The notes below the pieces were generated by a model that was given only the letters and a program-made list of their open reading frames with translations, ran no database searches and was not told where the DNA came from. A program made the translations under genes and the position numbers. DNA of 64,000 nucleotides, taken from P36-A1 sp049478495 (lineage in GTDB: Bacteria; Bacillota_I; Bacilli_A; JAJDGJ01). Positions 44,831 to 54,265 of this stretch are shown here, piece by piece; the first letter of the stretch is position 1; each line of letters opens with the position of its first letter. Location of the stretch: positions 1,612,001-1,676,000 of the forward strand of contig NZ_CP168083.1 of the NCBI RefSeq assembly GCF_049478495.1, in the 5' to 3' direction.

Positions 44831-44877
44831 AAAAAAATCACCCATTTTAAAAGTATAATTTTAAGCGGGTGATTTTA
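44831..44877 (-). terminator. Terminator of the InlB/MucBP surface protein gene
   Basis: AAAATCACCC / GGGTGATTTT with further pairing inside; on the minus strand TTTTTTT follows. It lies 5 bases after the stop. Confidence 0.88.
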
Positions 44878-44881
44878 TTAA

Positions 44882-47800
44882 TTATTTATTTTTTTTATTT
44901 ACTCTTATTTTTAACAAGATTAATGCCAAGGTAATAATTAATATTACTACTACAATTTTTAGAATATTTTGTCCTGTAATTGGTAGTTTATTATTTAAAT
45001 TTTCATTAGCAACTTCGCTTTTATAAATAAGATTTAATGTTAAATCTTTGTTTGTCAAAGTTCCTGTTAATTTTGAATCTGCTTTTACAAAAGTATAACC
45101 AGCTATATCAACTTTTAAATTATTAAAGTTATAATCTGTTTTATAATTCATGTAAATTATTTTACTATCTTTAATTTTTTCTTTTGTATCTTTGTCTATA
45201 TAGTTAATAGTTACTTTTGCTTTATTCTTTTTGTAAGTTAAAACAATTGTTTCTTGCTTATTATTAAGTTGTCCATAAAGAGGTTTTGAAGATTTAAGGT
45301 ATTTATAACCATCAATCTTTATAATGTCTTTACTTTCTCTTAAATCATAATTATTACCAACAAAGTCATTTAAGACTGTTTTATCTTTTGCTAAAGTTTT
45401 ATTATTTTCATCTTGATATTTGAATATAACTTTTGAGCTTGCTTGTTTTTTAAACTTTGCAGTATATGTTTTTGATTCAGTTAAAATATCACCTATTTTT
45501 GGTGTTTTAATATCCCAACCAGCAAATGCATAACCTCTGTCAGCTTTTGGAATTGGTAGTTTACTTAGATCATCATTATCATAAACATGTTCATAAACAT
45601 AGTTTTGTTTAACATTTTGTGCTGTGTACTCTAAGTAACCATGATCATCTGCTTTAAAGGCTAATGTAATATCATAATGTTTCCACACACCATATAATGT
45701 TTTATCACTTGTAAGTGGTTGTTCTATAAGTTGATCTAGAGTATACTCTGGTGTTACTTCTTTAGCACTTTGAGGTTCTTTCTTACTTGTCCAACCTACT
45801 AACTCCATCTCATTTTTCTTATCTGTAAATACTTCACCAAATAAATTGTATGAGTTATTTTTTTCTACATATTGATTAAGGGTACTGTCAGGTTCATTTA
45901 CTTCTCTATTAGCAATATATGTAATTTCATTTAAAGTATCTCTTTTAGCATATATTGCGTGTAACACTGTATCATTTTCAATTAATAGAGGATTGTTTGC
46001 ATAATATATCTTAGAATCTGTTTCATCTTTTTTCCATCCAATAAAGACAGAATCAGGATCTTTTGCACTTCCTTCAAAGTCCTTTACAACAGCATTAGTT
46101 AAGAAATTATATTTAGTATTATCAACTACTGCACTTCCTATACCATCTTCAATATCATATGTTAAAGTAAACCCTTGAGTCTTCCATCTTGCATATAAAT
46201 TTATATCTTTATTTACTGTTGTATTTTCATCTACCTTAAAGTAAATACCATTATTTTTTATATACCAACCTGTAAAGACTCCTTTATCTTTATTAACTGT
46301 TACATTTTCTACAAATTCTTTTGGTAAGACTAAATTACTTCCTAATTCTACCCCTACACTATCTGCTAATACATCATTACTAATACTATCTAAATAGTTA
46401 ATAGTAACATCTTGTGATTCCCATTTAGCATATATAGCAAGATTGTAATTTGGCATTGTTAAGTTTTCAAAATTTACTTCTTTCATAAATTTATCATCAT
46501 AAAACCACCCTTTAAAATCATAGTTTTCTTTAACTGGTGTTGATTGTTTTATAACTGGTGCTTCAAATTTAACATTATTAATTTCTAGTTCTTCATCTCC
46601 ATTGATTGTACCACCATCTAAATCATAAGTAATATTATGTCTATTTCTTTTAAAGAAGTGTTGAGATGTAGTTGTTGCTATTGTTCCACAGTTCTTAACA
46701 CAGCTAAATCCATACACATCATCATATGTATAATTATTTGCACTTCCACTTTCAGTATAGTATGTTTGAGTATATAAATACTCATAATTACTTTCATTTA
46801 TATCATCATCACTAAATTCTCCAATAACTGGTTCTATATAATAATCTCTTTTATTTGTTGCTAAATTATTATCTTGTAATAATTTTGGATACATTATAGT
46901 TACTCCCTCAGAATTTGAATTATCAATAAATCGCGAACTATAAATTAATGGATTACCAGTTGTATATGTTGAACTTTCTCCTACACCATTTGCTTCACTA
47001 TAATTCCAACCACTCATTTTATAGCCTGCATTGACAGAAACTGTGTCTAATTCTGGCCATAAAAGTTTAATATTTTGTTCAAATTTAGCTTTTATAACAT
47101 ATCTTGAGTTTTTAGGTTCATATGTAACATTATTCATATTCATATCAACTACATTTGGTTTATCTAAACTAAACTCGATATTAAAGACTTTTCTTTTATA
47201 GAAAACATTTATAGTAGTTCTACCATTACCATTAATAGTTTTTGTTTCACTTACGTTGAATACACTATACTTTAAAAAGTTGTAATTATTTTCTATATAA
47301 CCTTCTAAATAAGCATCAGCATCTGCTTGACTTACACTTATTCTAGAGCCACTCATTGCTTTTAAATCATCCTCATTCTTTACAAAATTATAGTAACTTG
47401 TATCATCTTGAATATTCTCAACTGTATTATCGCTTTTTTCTAACCAAATTGCTACATTATATGTTGTTTCTTGTGCATCGTAAATAGCATATAAATTTAG
47501 ATTTGTAGTTATTGAAGTACTGAAGTCAAATACATTATTTCCAGCTTGATCTGTTGACCAATGCTTAAAAGTATATCCTGTTCTAGTTGGATCATTTGGA
47601 GTTGAAATTGTTGAGCCATCTTCTACATTTATGAAGATATCATCATCAATATTACCTCCATTTAAATTTAAAGTTACATAGTGTAGATTACTTATTTTAG
47701 CAACAAGATTTATATTATCATTTATTCTTGTTGAAAAATCAAATTCATTTTCAATTTCAGCTTTTTCATTAAACCAGTATAAGAAGTAGTAGCCACTTTC

Positions 47801-48526
47801 AAGCTCTAATTCTTCTTCTGTAGGTAATGGATCTTTAGAAAAATCTATTCTATTATTTTTTTCTATTGTAATAGATTTTATTACATCACTGCCTGTTTCA
47901 GATTTAACAATATAATTAACATTATATGTAGTTGAGAATTTAGCATACAATGACATTGATTGGTTCATTGTAATAGTCTCTTTAGCTTTAGTTGTAAAGT
48001 TGCTGTCTAAATACCACCCTAGAAAAGAAGTATGTTCAGCACCTAAACTAGGTACTAAATTAATTTTGTAGTTACTACCTGCAGCAATTTTTTGTGTATC
48101 AATCACTTTATTGTTACTTATATAAGTTAAAGTATAAGTAGTAACTTTATTTCTATCACTATTATTATCAACTTCATTATCTTTTACATCATCTTTTTCT
48201 ATGTTTTGTTCTTTATTACTCTCTTTATTTAAATCTTCATTTTTATTATCTTCTTTTTTTTCATCAACAATACCATTTTCATCATTGGTTTCTAAAGTGC
48301 TTTCTTCTTCTAATACCTCTTCATTTTCAATTAGTTCTTCTTTTTCAACTATCTCTTCTTTTTCATTTTCATCTTTCATATTTGTTGTGATTTTTTCATT
48401 AGTAATTTCTGTTTCAACAACTTTAGTATCATTAGTTGCATCAACTATAAACCAGCTATTATAGCCTATTACTAAAACCATAACTAATAAAAAAATATTA
48501 AAATAAGTTTTGTTTGGTTTTCTCAT
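44882..48526 (-). CDS. Large InlB-repeat / MucBP LPxTG surface protein
   Basis: 1214 residues. N-terminal signal-anchor (8-26), a strongly acidic Glu/Asp/Lys/Asn low-complexity region (about 30-130), then repeated Listeria-Bacteroides (Flg_new/InlB B-type) modules with the GWYxDxxFxxxxxxxxxMxxxxxLYAKW pattern, for example FLGWYLDSNFTTK (about 165-180) and FKGWFYDDKFMKE (about 665-680). Two MucBP-like modules (about 1045-1180) precede LPITGQN, a hydrophobic helix and KIRVNKKNK. A Cys pair (SCVKNC, about 610) may form a disulfide on the surface. Predicted sortase-anchored adhesin or stalk. GAGGGCG RBS. Confidence 0.92.
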   Translation of the reverse strand: MRKPNKTYFNIFLLVMVLVIGYNSWFIVDATNDTKVVETEITNEKITTNMKDENEKEEIVEKEELIENEEVLEEESTLETNDENGIVDEKKEDNKNEDLNKESNKEQNIEKDDVKDNEVDNNSDRNKVTTYTLTYISNNKVIDTQKIAAGSNYKINLVPSLGAEHTSFLGWYLDSNFTTKAKETITMNQSMSLYAKFSTTYNVNYIVKSETGSDVIKSITIEKNNRIDFSKDPLPTEEELELESGYYFLYWFNEKAEIENEFDFSTRINDNINLVAKISNLHYVTLNLNGGNIDDDIFINVEDGSTISTPNDPTRTGYTFKHWSTDQAGNNVFDFSTSITTNLNLYAIYDAQETTYNVAIWLEKSDNTVENIQDDTSYYNFVKNEDDLKAMSGSRISVSQADADAYLEGYIENNYNFLKYSVFNVSETKTINGNGRTTINVFYKRKVFNIEFSLDKPNVVDMNMNNVTYEPKNSRYVIKAKFEQNIKLLWPELDTVSVNAGYKMSGWNYSEANGVGESSTYTTGNPLIYSSRFIDNSNSEGVTIMYPKLLQDNNLATNKRDYYIEPVIGEFSDDDINESNYEYLYTQTYYTESGSANNYTYDDVYGFSCVKNCGTIATTTSQHFFKRNRHNITYDLDGGTINGDEELEINNVKFEAPVIKQSTPVKENYDFKGWFYDDKFMKEVNFENLTMPNYNLAIYAKWESQDVTINYLDSISNDVLADSVGVELGSNLVLPKEFVENVTVNKDKGVFTGWYIKNNGIYFKVDENTTVNKDINLYARWKTQGFTLTYDIEDGIGSAVVDNTKYNFLTNAVVKDFEGSAKDPDSVFIGWKKDETDSKIYYANNPLLIENDTVLHAIYAKRDTLNEITYIANREVNEPDSTLNQYVEKNNSYNLFGEVFTDKKNEMELVGWTSKKEPQSAKEVTPEYTLDQLIEQPLTSDKTLYGVWKHYDITLAFKADDHGYLEYTAQNVKQNYVYEHVYDNDDLSKLPIPKADRGYAFAGWDIKTPKIGDILTESKTYTAKFKKQASSKVIFKYQDENNKTLAKDKTVLNDFVGNNYDLRESKDIIKIDGYKYLKSSKPLYGQLNNKQETIVLTYKKNKAKVTINYIDKDTKEKIKDSKIIYMNYKTDYNFNNLKVDIAGYTFVKADSKLTGTLTNKDLTLNLIYKSEVANENLNNKLPITGQNILKIVVVILIITLALILLKIRVNKKNK

Positions 48527-48907
48527 AAATTCGCCCTCTTTTTTTATTTAAATGTACTTTACATAACTATTTTAACTATTTATTTATCTTTATATAATAA
48601 ATATAGATAAATATAAAAATAGCTAAACAAACAATTAATAGTATCTTAATAAAAATAAGAGATACAATCAAATGATATACCACATAATATTCATAACGTT
48701 GTAAACTTTTTATATAATTAAACATATAAACAACATTATTCCCATTTGTAAAAACTATATTTTATCATATAGTAATATATGACCTTGCAATTATTAGCTT
48801 ATAGTTAACTTAGCTCTAGTGTCTTTTGTATGATTTTAGTATATTTTGTGTATTAGATATACCATAATGAATATAATCAATATAATATCGTGAAAAGGAG
48901 GATTTTT
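48527..48907. other. Divergent promoter region
   Basis: 380 AT-rich bases between divergent genes (the surface protein and the nitrilase-family gene). Promoters for both must lie here but no strong consensus pair was identified; no further structure seen. Confidence 0.45.
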
Positions 48908-49897
48908 ATGAAAAGATTTTTAAATATTGGTATTATCCAATTAAGCCTTTCTGAAAATGCGACGATGAATTTTATTAATTTAGAAAAAGAAGTTGAATAC
49001 TTAATGTCTGGTAATCCCAAACCTGAATTAATCATTGGGCCTGAACTAATTCAAGGTCTTGTTCCTGATTATATTCCAGGTCTACAAACTGCTTTCTTTG
49101 CAAAAATAGCCCAAAAACATGGAATTTATTTTATTCCTGGAAGTATTATGGAAAAATCGGATGAACTAGCAAAAGGTAAGTTTTATAACTCAGCACCTAT
49201 TTTTAATCCAAAGGGTGAGTTAATAGATGTTTATCGTAAAATAATGCCTTATGGTCCAACTGAATCAAATACTATTCCTGGCAACAAATATGTGGTATTT
49301 GACATTGTAGAAAAGAATACTAAAATAGGTGTTCAAATTTGTTATGATATGAACTTTCCTGAAATTTCTCGTAATGAGGTATTATTAGGCGCTGAAGTTT
49401 TAGTAAAACTAACTCTTGATCCTGTTCAGTTATATAATATTAATAAATATGTTCCGATTGTTAGAGCTCTTGAAAATCAAGCTTATTTTATTTCTACACA
49501 GTCAGTTGGAACATATTTAGGATCACATTTATGTGGTCATTCTACTGTGGTTAATCCCGAAGGTGAAGTATTATGGCAGGCAAGTAATACACCTGTTTCA
49601 ATTTGCCTTGTTTTAGACTTAGATGCAGTTTCTTTAGCTAGAAATTATGGAACTCTTTTCACTGACCACTATTTACAACATTTAAGAGATTTTGATATTC
49701 CAATGCCATTTTCTGATAATATTAAAGCAGCACCTGTCTTTGATAATATTATTAAAACACCATTAAATGTTAAAGAAAATGATGCTATACAAAATGATAT
49801 TGGTATTGGATGTATTGGAAAAAGGTATAATGTTTTCAGAGATATTAACACAAAGAGTTTAAAGCAAGAGCTTGATTCTTTTTTAAATAATAAGTAA
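48908..49897 (+). CDS. Nitrilase/carbon-nitrogen hydrolase family protein
   Basis: 329 residues. Catalytic triad of the superfamily visible: Glu in IIGPELIQG (about residue 46), Lys in VYRKIMPYGPTE (about 112) and Cys in GVQICYDMNFPE (about 148). These enzymes hydrolyse amides or nitriles in the cytoplasm. The extended C-terminus (about 265-329) is longer than in the minimal domain. GTG at 48890 is rejected: AAGGAGG sits 7 bases before the ATG at 48908. The substrate cannot be predicted; it is transcribed alone, convergently with the AbgT-like gene. Confidence 0.9.
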   Translation: MKRFLNIGIIQLSLSENATMNFINLEKEVEYLMSGNPKPELIIGPELIQGLVPDYIPGLQTAFFAKIAQKHGIYFIPGSIMEKSDELAKGKFYNSAPIFNPKGELIDVYRKIMPYGPTESNTIPGNKYVVFDIVEKNTKIGVQICYDMNFPEISRNEVLLGAEVLVKLTLDPVQLYNINKYVPIVRALENQAYFISTQSVGTYLGSHLCGHSTVVNPEGEVLWQASNTPVSICLVLDLDAVSLARNYGTLFTDHYLQHLRDFDIPMPFSDNIKAAPVFDNIIKTPLNVKENDAIQNDIGIGCIGKRYNVFRDINTKSLKQELDSFLNNK

Positions 49898-49929
49898 TAA
49901 AAAAAAGGTCTATAATACTTTCAATAAAT

Positions 49930-49967
49930 CATCCGGCATAATTAGTTAGTCTATTTATGTCGGATTT
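49930..49967 (+). terminator. Terminator of the nitrilase-family gene
   Basis: ATCCGGCATAA / TTATGTCGGAT (one G-T wobble) followed by TTTTT. The adjacent 49968-50118 stretch is AT-rich and empty. Confidence 0.8.
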
Positions 49968-50118
49968 TTATTATATATAAAACAGACATTAGCTATTTAG
50001 ATTTTTATTTACATAGTTTTTACAAGAATATAAATCTAATAATATGCTTTAGATAATGGTTAATTATCAATCTTTTAACTATCAAACATAAGACCTAATG
50101 TTGATTATTAGTCATGTA

Positions 50119-50147
50119 ATAAAAAAAGAGTAACTCTTGTTACCCTA
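50119..50147 (-). terminator. Terminator of the AbgT/M20 operon
   Basis: On the minus strand AGGGTAAC-AAGA-GTTACTCT is followed by TTTTTTTATT, 107 bases past the stop at 50254. Confidence 0.75.
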
Positions 50148-50253
50148 TTTTGATTTACTCAGTATATAATTATTCTTTGTTTTATAATTCATAAAAACAA
50201 TAAGGAATTAAATATACTTTTTATATTATTTAAATTTAATTCATTTCAAATTT

Positions 50254-51789
50254 TTATGCTGGACCAAATGGTAATCCTAAATAGAAAAATATTAAGAACA
50301 TTATTATCCATATTATACCAAATACGATTGAGTATGGTAGCATGCTTGATATGATTGTCCCCATTCCTATATCTTTTTTGTATTTACTTGCAAATCCAAC
50401 AACCATTGGAAAGTATGGAAATAGTGGTGAAATTGGATTTGTAATTGAATCTCCTATACGATATGCCATTTGTGTTGCTGCTGGATCATATCCTAATAGC
50501 ATGAACATTGGTATAAATATTGGAGCTAACATTGCCCATTTAGCACTTGAACTTCCTATAAATAGGTTTACTATTCCACAGAAGATTATGAAACTTACAA
50601 ATAGTGGTCCACCTGTTAGTCCAACACTTCTTAGAAATTCAGCTCCTTTTACTGCTAAGATAATTCCTATGTTACTTTGATTAAATAAAGCAATAAACTG
50701 TGATGCTGCAAATGCTAGTAATATGTATCCACCCATTTCAGATAGTGATTTTTCTACTAATCTAACTGCATCTGAACTTTTTCTTATTTGTTTTGATGCG
50801 ATACCATAAACTAATCCAGGTATGAAAAATAGAAAAGTAATTAGTGGTACTATACCAGTCATAAATGGTGCATCACTTTCTAGTAGTGAACCTGTTGATC
50901 CTACCATAAATGGTTTACCATTTATTGGTACTAGGCAGGCTGCAACAATTACTACTACATATATTAATACTGAAATATATGCTTTTTTCAATGCCTTTTT
51001 TTCTACATGAGTAATTTCTGTTAATTCATGAGATTTGTTATCAGTTACATATTTATCATTTTCAAATCTTGGTGCTACTATTTTTTCTGTTACTAATGTA
51101 CCAGCTATTGTTAGTATTAAAGTAGATGCTGCTAAGAAATACCAGTTCATTGTAGCTGAAAGTGCTATATTTGGATCTATAGTTTGTGCTGCTGGTAATG
51201 TAAAAGAAGCTAATAATACATCTAGTAAATTTACTACTAAATTGGCTGAAAAACCTGCTGCTACACCTGCAAATGCTGCAAAGATACCTACTATTGGACT
51301 TCTTCCAGTTGAAAGAAACATGATTGCTGCTAGTGGTGGAAGTATGATAAATCCAGCATCTCCAGCTGCATTTGCACAGATACCAATGAAGAATATCATA
51401 AATGTTAACAGTTGTTTTGGAAGTCCAATTACACTACTTCGCATTGCTGTTTCCATGAATTTAGTTTTTTCAGCTATTCCTGCTCCCATCATTACTACTA
51501 GTACTAATCCTAATGGTGGAAAGTTTTGGAAATTACCAACAAAGCTTCCTAGATATATCTTTAGTTGATCTACAGAAAGTAGATTCATTGCTTTTAAAGT
51601 TTCTTTAGTACCTGGATGAATTACAGATATTCCTGCATTTGACATAAATAGTGATATTACCATAATTATTGCACATAATATAAAGAATATCATTACTGGA
51701 TCTGGTAATTTATTACCTACTTTTTCAATTCCATTTAAGAATTTACTAAAGATACCTATTTTTTTATCATTACTTACTTGCTTAGTCAT
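50254..51789 (-). CDS. AbgT-family transporter
   Basis: 511-residue membrane protein of the AbgT family (p-aminobenzoyl-glutamate importer AbgT and sulfonamide exporter MtrF). Opening FLNGIEKVGNKLPDPVMIFF (split near 15-35), the conserved GVAAGFSANLV, PLFVSFIIFCGIVNLFIGSSSAKWAM (split near 385-410) and RIGDSITNPISPLFPYFPM (split near 435-455) are diagnostic. Start after AAAGGAAG, overlapping the amidohydrolase gene end by 8 bases. Co-expression with a M20 amidohydrolase mirrors the abg arrangement: import then cleavage of an N-acyl or aminobenzoyl-glutamate. Confidence 0.93.
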   Translation of the reverse strand: MTKQVSNDKKIGIFSKFLNGIEKVGNKLPDPVMIFFILCAIIMVISLFMSNAGISVIHPGTKETLKAMNLLSVDQLKIYLGSFVGNFQNFPPLGLVLVVMMGAGIAEKTKFMETAMRSSVIGLPKQLLTFMIFFIGICANAAGDAGFIILPPLAAIMFLSTGRSPIVGIFAAFAGVAAGFSANLVVNLLDVLLASFTLPAAQTIDPNIALSATMNWYFLAASTLILTIAGTLVTEKIVAPRFENDKYVTDNKSHELTEITHVEKKALKKAYISVLIYVVVIVAACLVPINGKPFMVGSTGSLLESDAPFMTGIVPLITFLFFIPGLVYGIASKQIRKSSDAVRLVEKSLSEMGGYILLAFAASQFIALFNQSNIGIILAVKGAEFLRSVGLTGGPLFVSFIIFCGIVNLFIGSSSAKWAMLAPIFIPMFMLLGYDPAATQMAYRIGDSITNPISPLFPYFPMVVGFASKYKKDIGMGTIISSMLPYSIVFGIIWIIMFLIFFYLGLPFGPA

Positions 51790-52975
51790 TTACATCTTCC
51801 TTTCCTCTACTTAAGAAATCAATAGCTATTTGAGCTAGTGATGCACTTGAAATTTTTAATGCATCATCATTCCATTGAAATTCTGGATGATGATGAACTG
51901 GTGCTGGTTTATTTTCTTCAGCAATACCGACAAATATGAATGAACTTGGTACTCTTTCACACAAGTAGGCAAAATCTTCTCCACCCATATTTGGTTCTGG
52001 TAAGTCTTCTACATTTTCTTTACCAATAATCTTACCAAGTGACTTTCTAGCTAATTCTGTCATTTCTTTATCATTAATTACTGCTGGATATATATTAATA
52101 TAATCTAATTCATAATCACTATTATTAGAAATAGCCTGACCTTTTAAAATATTTTCCATTAGAATTGGCACTTCTTTTCTTACTTCTTTATCAAAAGATC
52201 TAACTGTTCCTTCTAGAGTTACTTCCTGTGGTATTACATTAAATGCATCACCACCATGTATTGTACATGTTGATATAACTAGTGGTTGTAATGGATTAAT
52301 TTTTCTTGAAACAATAGTTTGAACTTCTGAAATTGTATTAGCAGCTATAACAACTGGATCAATACAGTATTGTGGCATTGCTGAATGTCCACCTTTTCCG
52401 ATAATTTTCATTTTAAATTGATCGGGTGCAGCCATCGTTGCTCCTTCTTTTACATATACTTTACCTTTTGGTATTGGTCCCCATAAATGGACTCCAAAAG
52501 CTGCATCTACTTTAGGATTTTCTAATATTCCTTCTTCTATCATTTGTAATGCTCCACCTTCTTTTTCTTCTCCAGGTTGAAACATTAATTTTATATTTCC
52601 ATCAAAGGTATCTTTTAATTCATTTAATATCATTGCTGTTCCAAGTAATCCTGCAACATGTCCATCATGTCCACATGCATGCATTAATCTTTTTACTTTA
52701 GATTTATATTCCACATCAGCTTTTTCATCTACTTCCAAAGCATCCATGTCAGCTCTTAATAAAACTGTTTTACCTTCATTCTTTCCTTTAATTAAACCTA
52801 CGACTCCTGTATTAAAACACTCATAGTATTCTATATTTAAGCTATCAAGTGTATCCTTAATAATTTTAGATGTTTTAAATTCTTTATATCCTGTCTCTGG
52901 ATTTTGGTGTATTGTTCTTCGTATTGAAGTATATTCATCAAAATACTTATTTGCTAATGTTTTTATATTATTCAT
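51782..52975 (-). CDS. M20-family amidohydrolase (AbgB/hippurate hydrolase-like)
   Basis: 397 residues, M20D peptidase/aminoacylase family. Metal-ligand signatures: ADMDALEVDE, HACGHDGHVAG (His-Cys-Gly-His-Asp-Gly-His) and FQPGEEKEGGA with the catalytic Glu, then the dimerisation domain and a C-terminal GGEDFAYL with HHHPEF, also metal-binding. Hydrolyses N-acyl or peptide-like amide bonds in the cytoplasm. The ATG at 52975 is used; a TTG at 52984 overlaps the RBS AAAGGAG. First gene of the pair with the AbgT-family transporter. Confidence 0.94.
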   Translation of the reverse strand: MNNIKTLANKYFDEYTSIRRTIHQNPETGYKEFKTSKIIKDTLDSLNIEYYECFNTGVVGLIKGKNEGKTVLLRADMDALEVDEKADVEYKSKVKRLMHACGHDGHVAGLLGTAMILNELKDTFDGNIKLMFQPGEEKEGGALQMIEEGILENPKVDAAFGVHLWGPIPKGKVYVKEGATMAAPDQFKMKIIGKGGHSAMPQYCIDPVVIAANTISEVQTIVSRKINPLQPLVISTCTIHGGDAFNVIPQEVTLEGTVRSFDKEVRKEVPILMENILKGQAISNNSDYELDYINIYPAVINDKEMTELARKSLGKIIGKENVEDLPEPNMGGEDFAYLCERVPSSFIFVGIAEENKPAPVHHHPEFQWNDDALKISSASLAQIAIDFLSRGKEDVND

Positions 52976-52984
52976 ATAAAACAA

Positions 52985-53440
52985 CTCCTTTGTTTTTTGT
53001 TTAATACATACTACCTTTAAAATAAATTTTTACACAAGTGTATTTAAGTATATTTGATGTCTATTTAACAATTACTATTAGAGTTTTTATATACATATGT
53101 ATATAATTATAATTATTTAATTTAACTAACATTTTGTTTACATTTATTTATAGAGTTTAGCTAGTTATTATAAATTGAAATTATGTTATATACGCTATAG
53201 TTTTATTTTATTTTTTTTGCATAGAAAATAACTATAGCTCTTAAATAATTTAGATTTTGTATTATATAGGAGTGAGTAACAAATTTAAAAAGTTAAAAAC
53301 AATATCTTATAGCTTTAGAAGTTTTGATAGATTATAAGTTAGGATGAAAGCTTAAAAGATTTATAATTAAAATATAGATTAATAATTAAAAAAAATAAAA
53401 CTAAAATAAATATACAATAACTATTAATTTTTAAAGAGAG
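52985..53440. other. Intergenic region upstream of the M20 gene
   Basis: About 450 bases with no supported gene. It must hold the M20/AbgT promoter on the minus strand; only AT-rich sequence and no clear consensus pair is seen. Confidence 0.45.
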
Positions 53441-53475
53441 CATAAAAAAAAGACATAACATTTATTGTTATATCC
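53441..53475 (-). terminator. Terminator after the flavodoxin-like gene
   Basis: On the minus strand ATAACA-ATAAA-TGTTAT with flanking pairs is followed by CTTTTTTTTATG; end of the SWIM/SNF2/flavodoxin operon, about 130 bases past the last stop. Confidence 0.65.
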
Positions 53476-53602
53476 TTTACTTACTCATACATCAAAATAG
53501 TGATATTCTACCTATTTGATAAAGAGCTTTCTTATTGTATTATTTATTATTATGATTAAATTTTTCTAAACATTAAGCTTTTTTATTAGATATTTATTTA
53601 AG

Positions 53603-54238
53603 TTAAATTTCTTTTAAAGTTAGATCTTTTCTAATATAGTTAAGATATTCTTTTTTTACGGATGGTTCTTCCTTCTTATTAAGTAATGCATTTATTAAAT
53701 TATCACAAGTTCTTGTAATAGCGCTTATTCCTTCTCTATCTAATGCTACTTCATTTACTTTTTGACCATATATTATATTCCAAGAATCTGCAGTTACTAG
53801 TTTAACTTGTCCATAAGTAAGATAATTATTTAAAGTATTCAAACCAGTTAATCCACCCATTCTTCTGACAGTTACATAACTAGCCCCTAATTTGTTTTTA
53901 AATAAACCTTTATTTGCAAGAGATACATAAGTAACTTTATCCATTACTACTTTCATTAATGCTGATACATCACCACAGTGTATTGGTGATCCTAAAATTA
54001 TAGCATCTGCTTCTATCATTTTAGCAATCACTTCATTTGTACCATCAGTATAAACACATGCATTGTTTTTTAGTTCAAAGCATTTATCACAAGCCTTACA
54101 ATACACTGCATTTAACTTATAAAGATTTATTATTTCAACATCTATTTTAGAAGCTTCTAATCTTTCTTTAAGTATATTTGCAATAAATAAGGTATTACTA
54201 GGATGCCTAGGACTTCCATTTATAATTACTACTTTCAT
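53603..54238 (-). CDS. Flavodoxin-like NAD(P)H-dependent FMN reductase family protein
   Basis: 211 residues. FMN-binding loop INGSPRHPSNT (5-15), CKACDKCF (48-55), a Cys-rich motif seen in iron-sulfur flavoprotein-like members, and GSPIHCGDVSALMKVVMDK (about 84-102). It belongs to the flavodoxin_2/ISF family of two-electron reductases; the partner is unknown. It is last in the SWIM-SWIM-SNF2 transcription unit, 27 bases after the helicase gene, with AAGGTG as RBS; whether this neighbour is functionally related is unclear. Confidence 0.88.
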   Translation of the reverse strand: MKVVIINGSPRHPSNTLFIANILKERLEASKIDVEIINLYKLNAVYCKACDKCFELKNNACVYTDGTNEVIAKMIEADAIILGSPIHCGDVSALMKVVMDKVTYVSLANKGLFKNKLGASYVTVRRMGGLTGLNTLNNYLTYGQVKLVTADSWNIIYGQKVNEVALDREGISAITRTCDNLINALLNKKEEPSVKKEYLNYIRKDLTLKEI

Positions 54239-54265
54239 GATTACACCTTCTTTTCAGATAATATT

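Noticed and set aside
48201..48464. Ser/Phe-rich open frame opposite the acidic region of the InlB/MucBP protein
   Set aside because: Pure complement of Glu/Asp/Lys-rich codons, without RBS.
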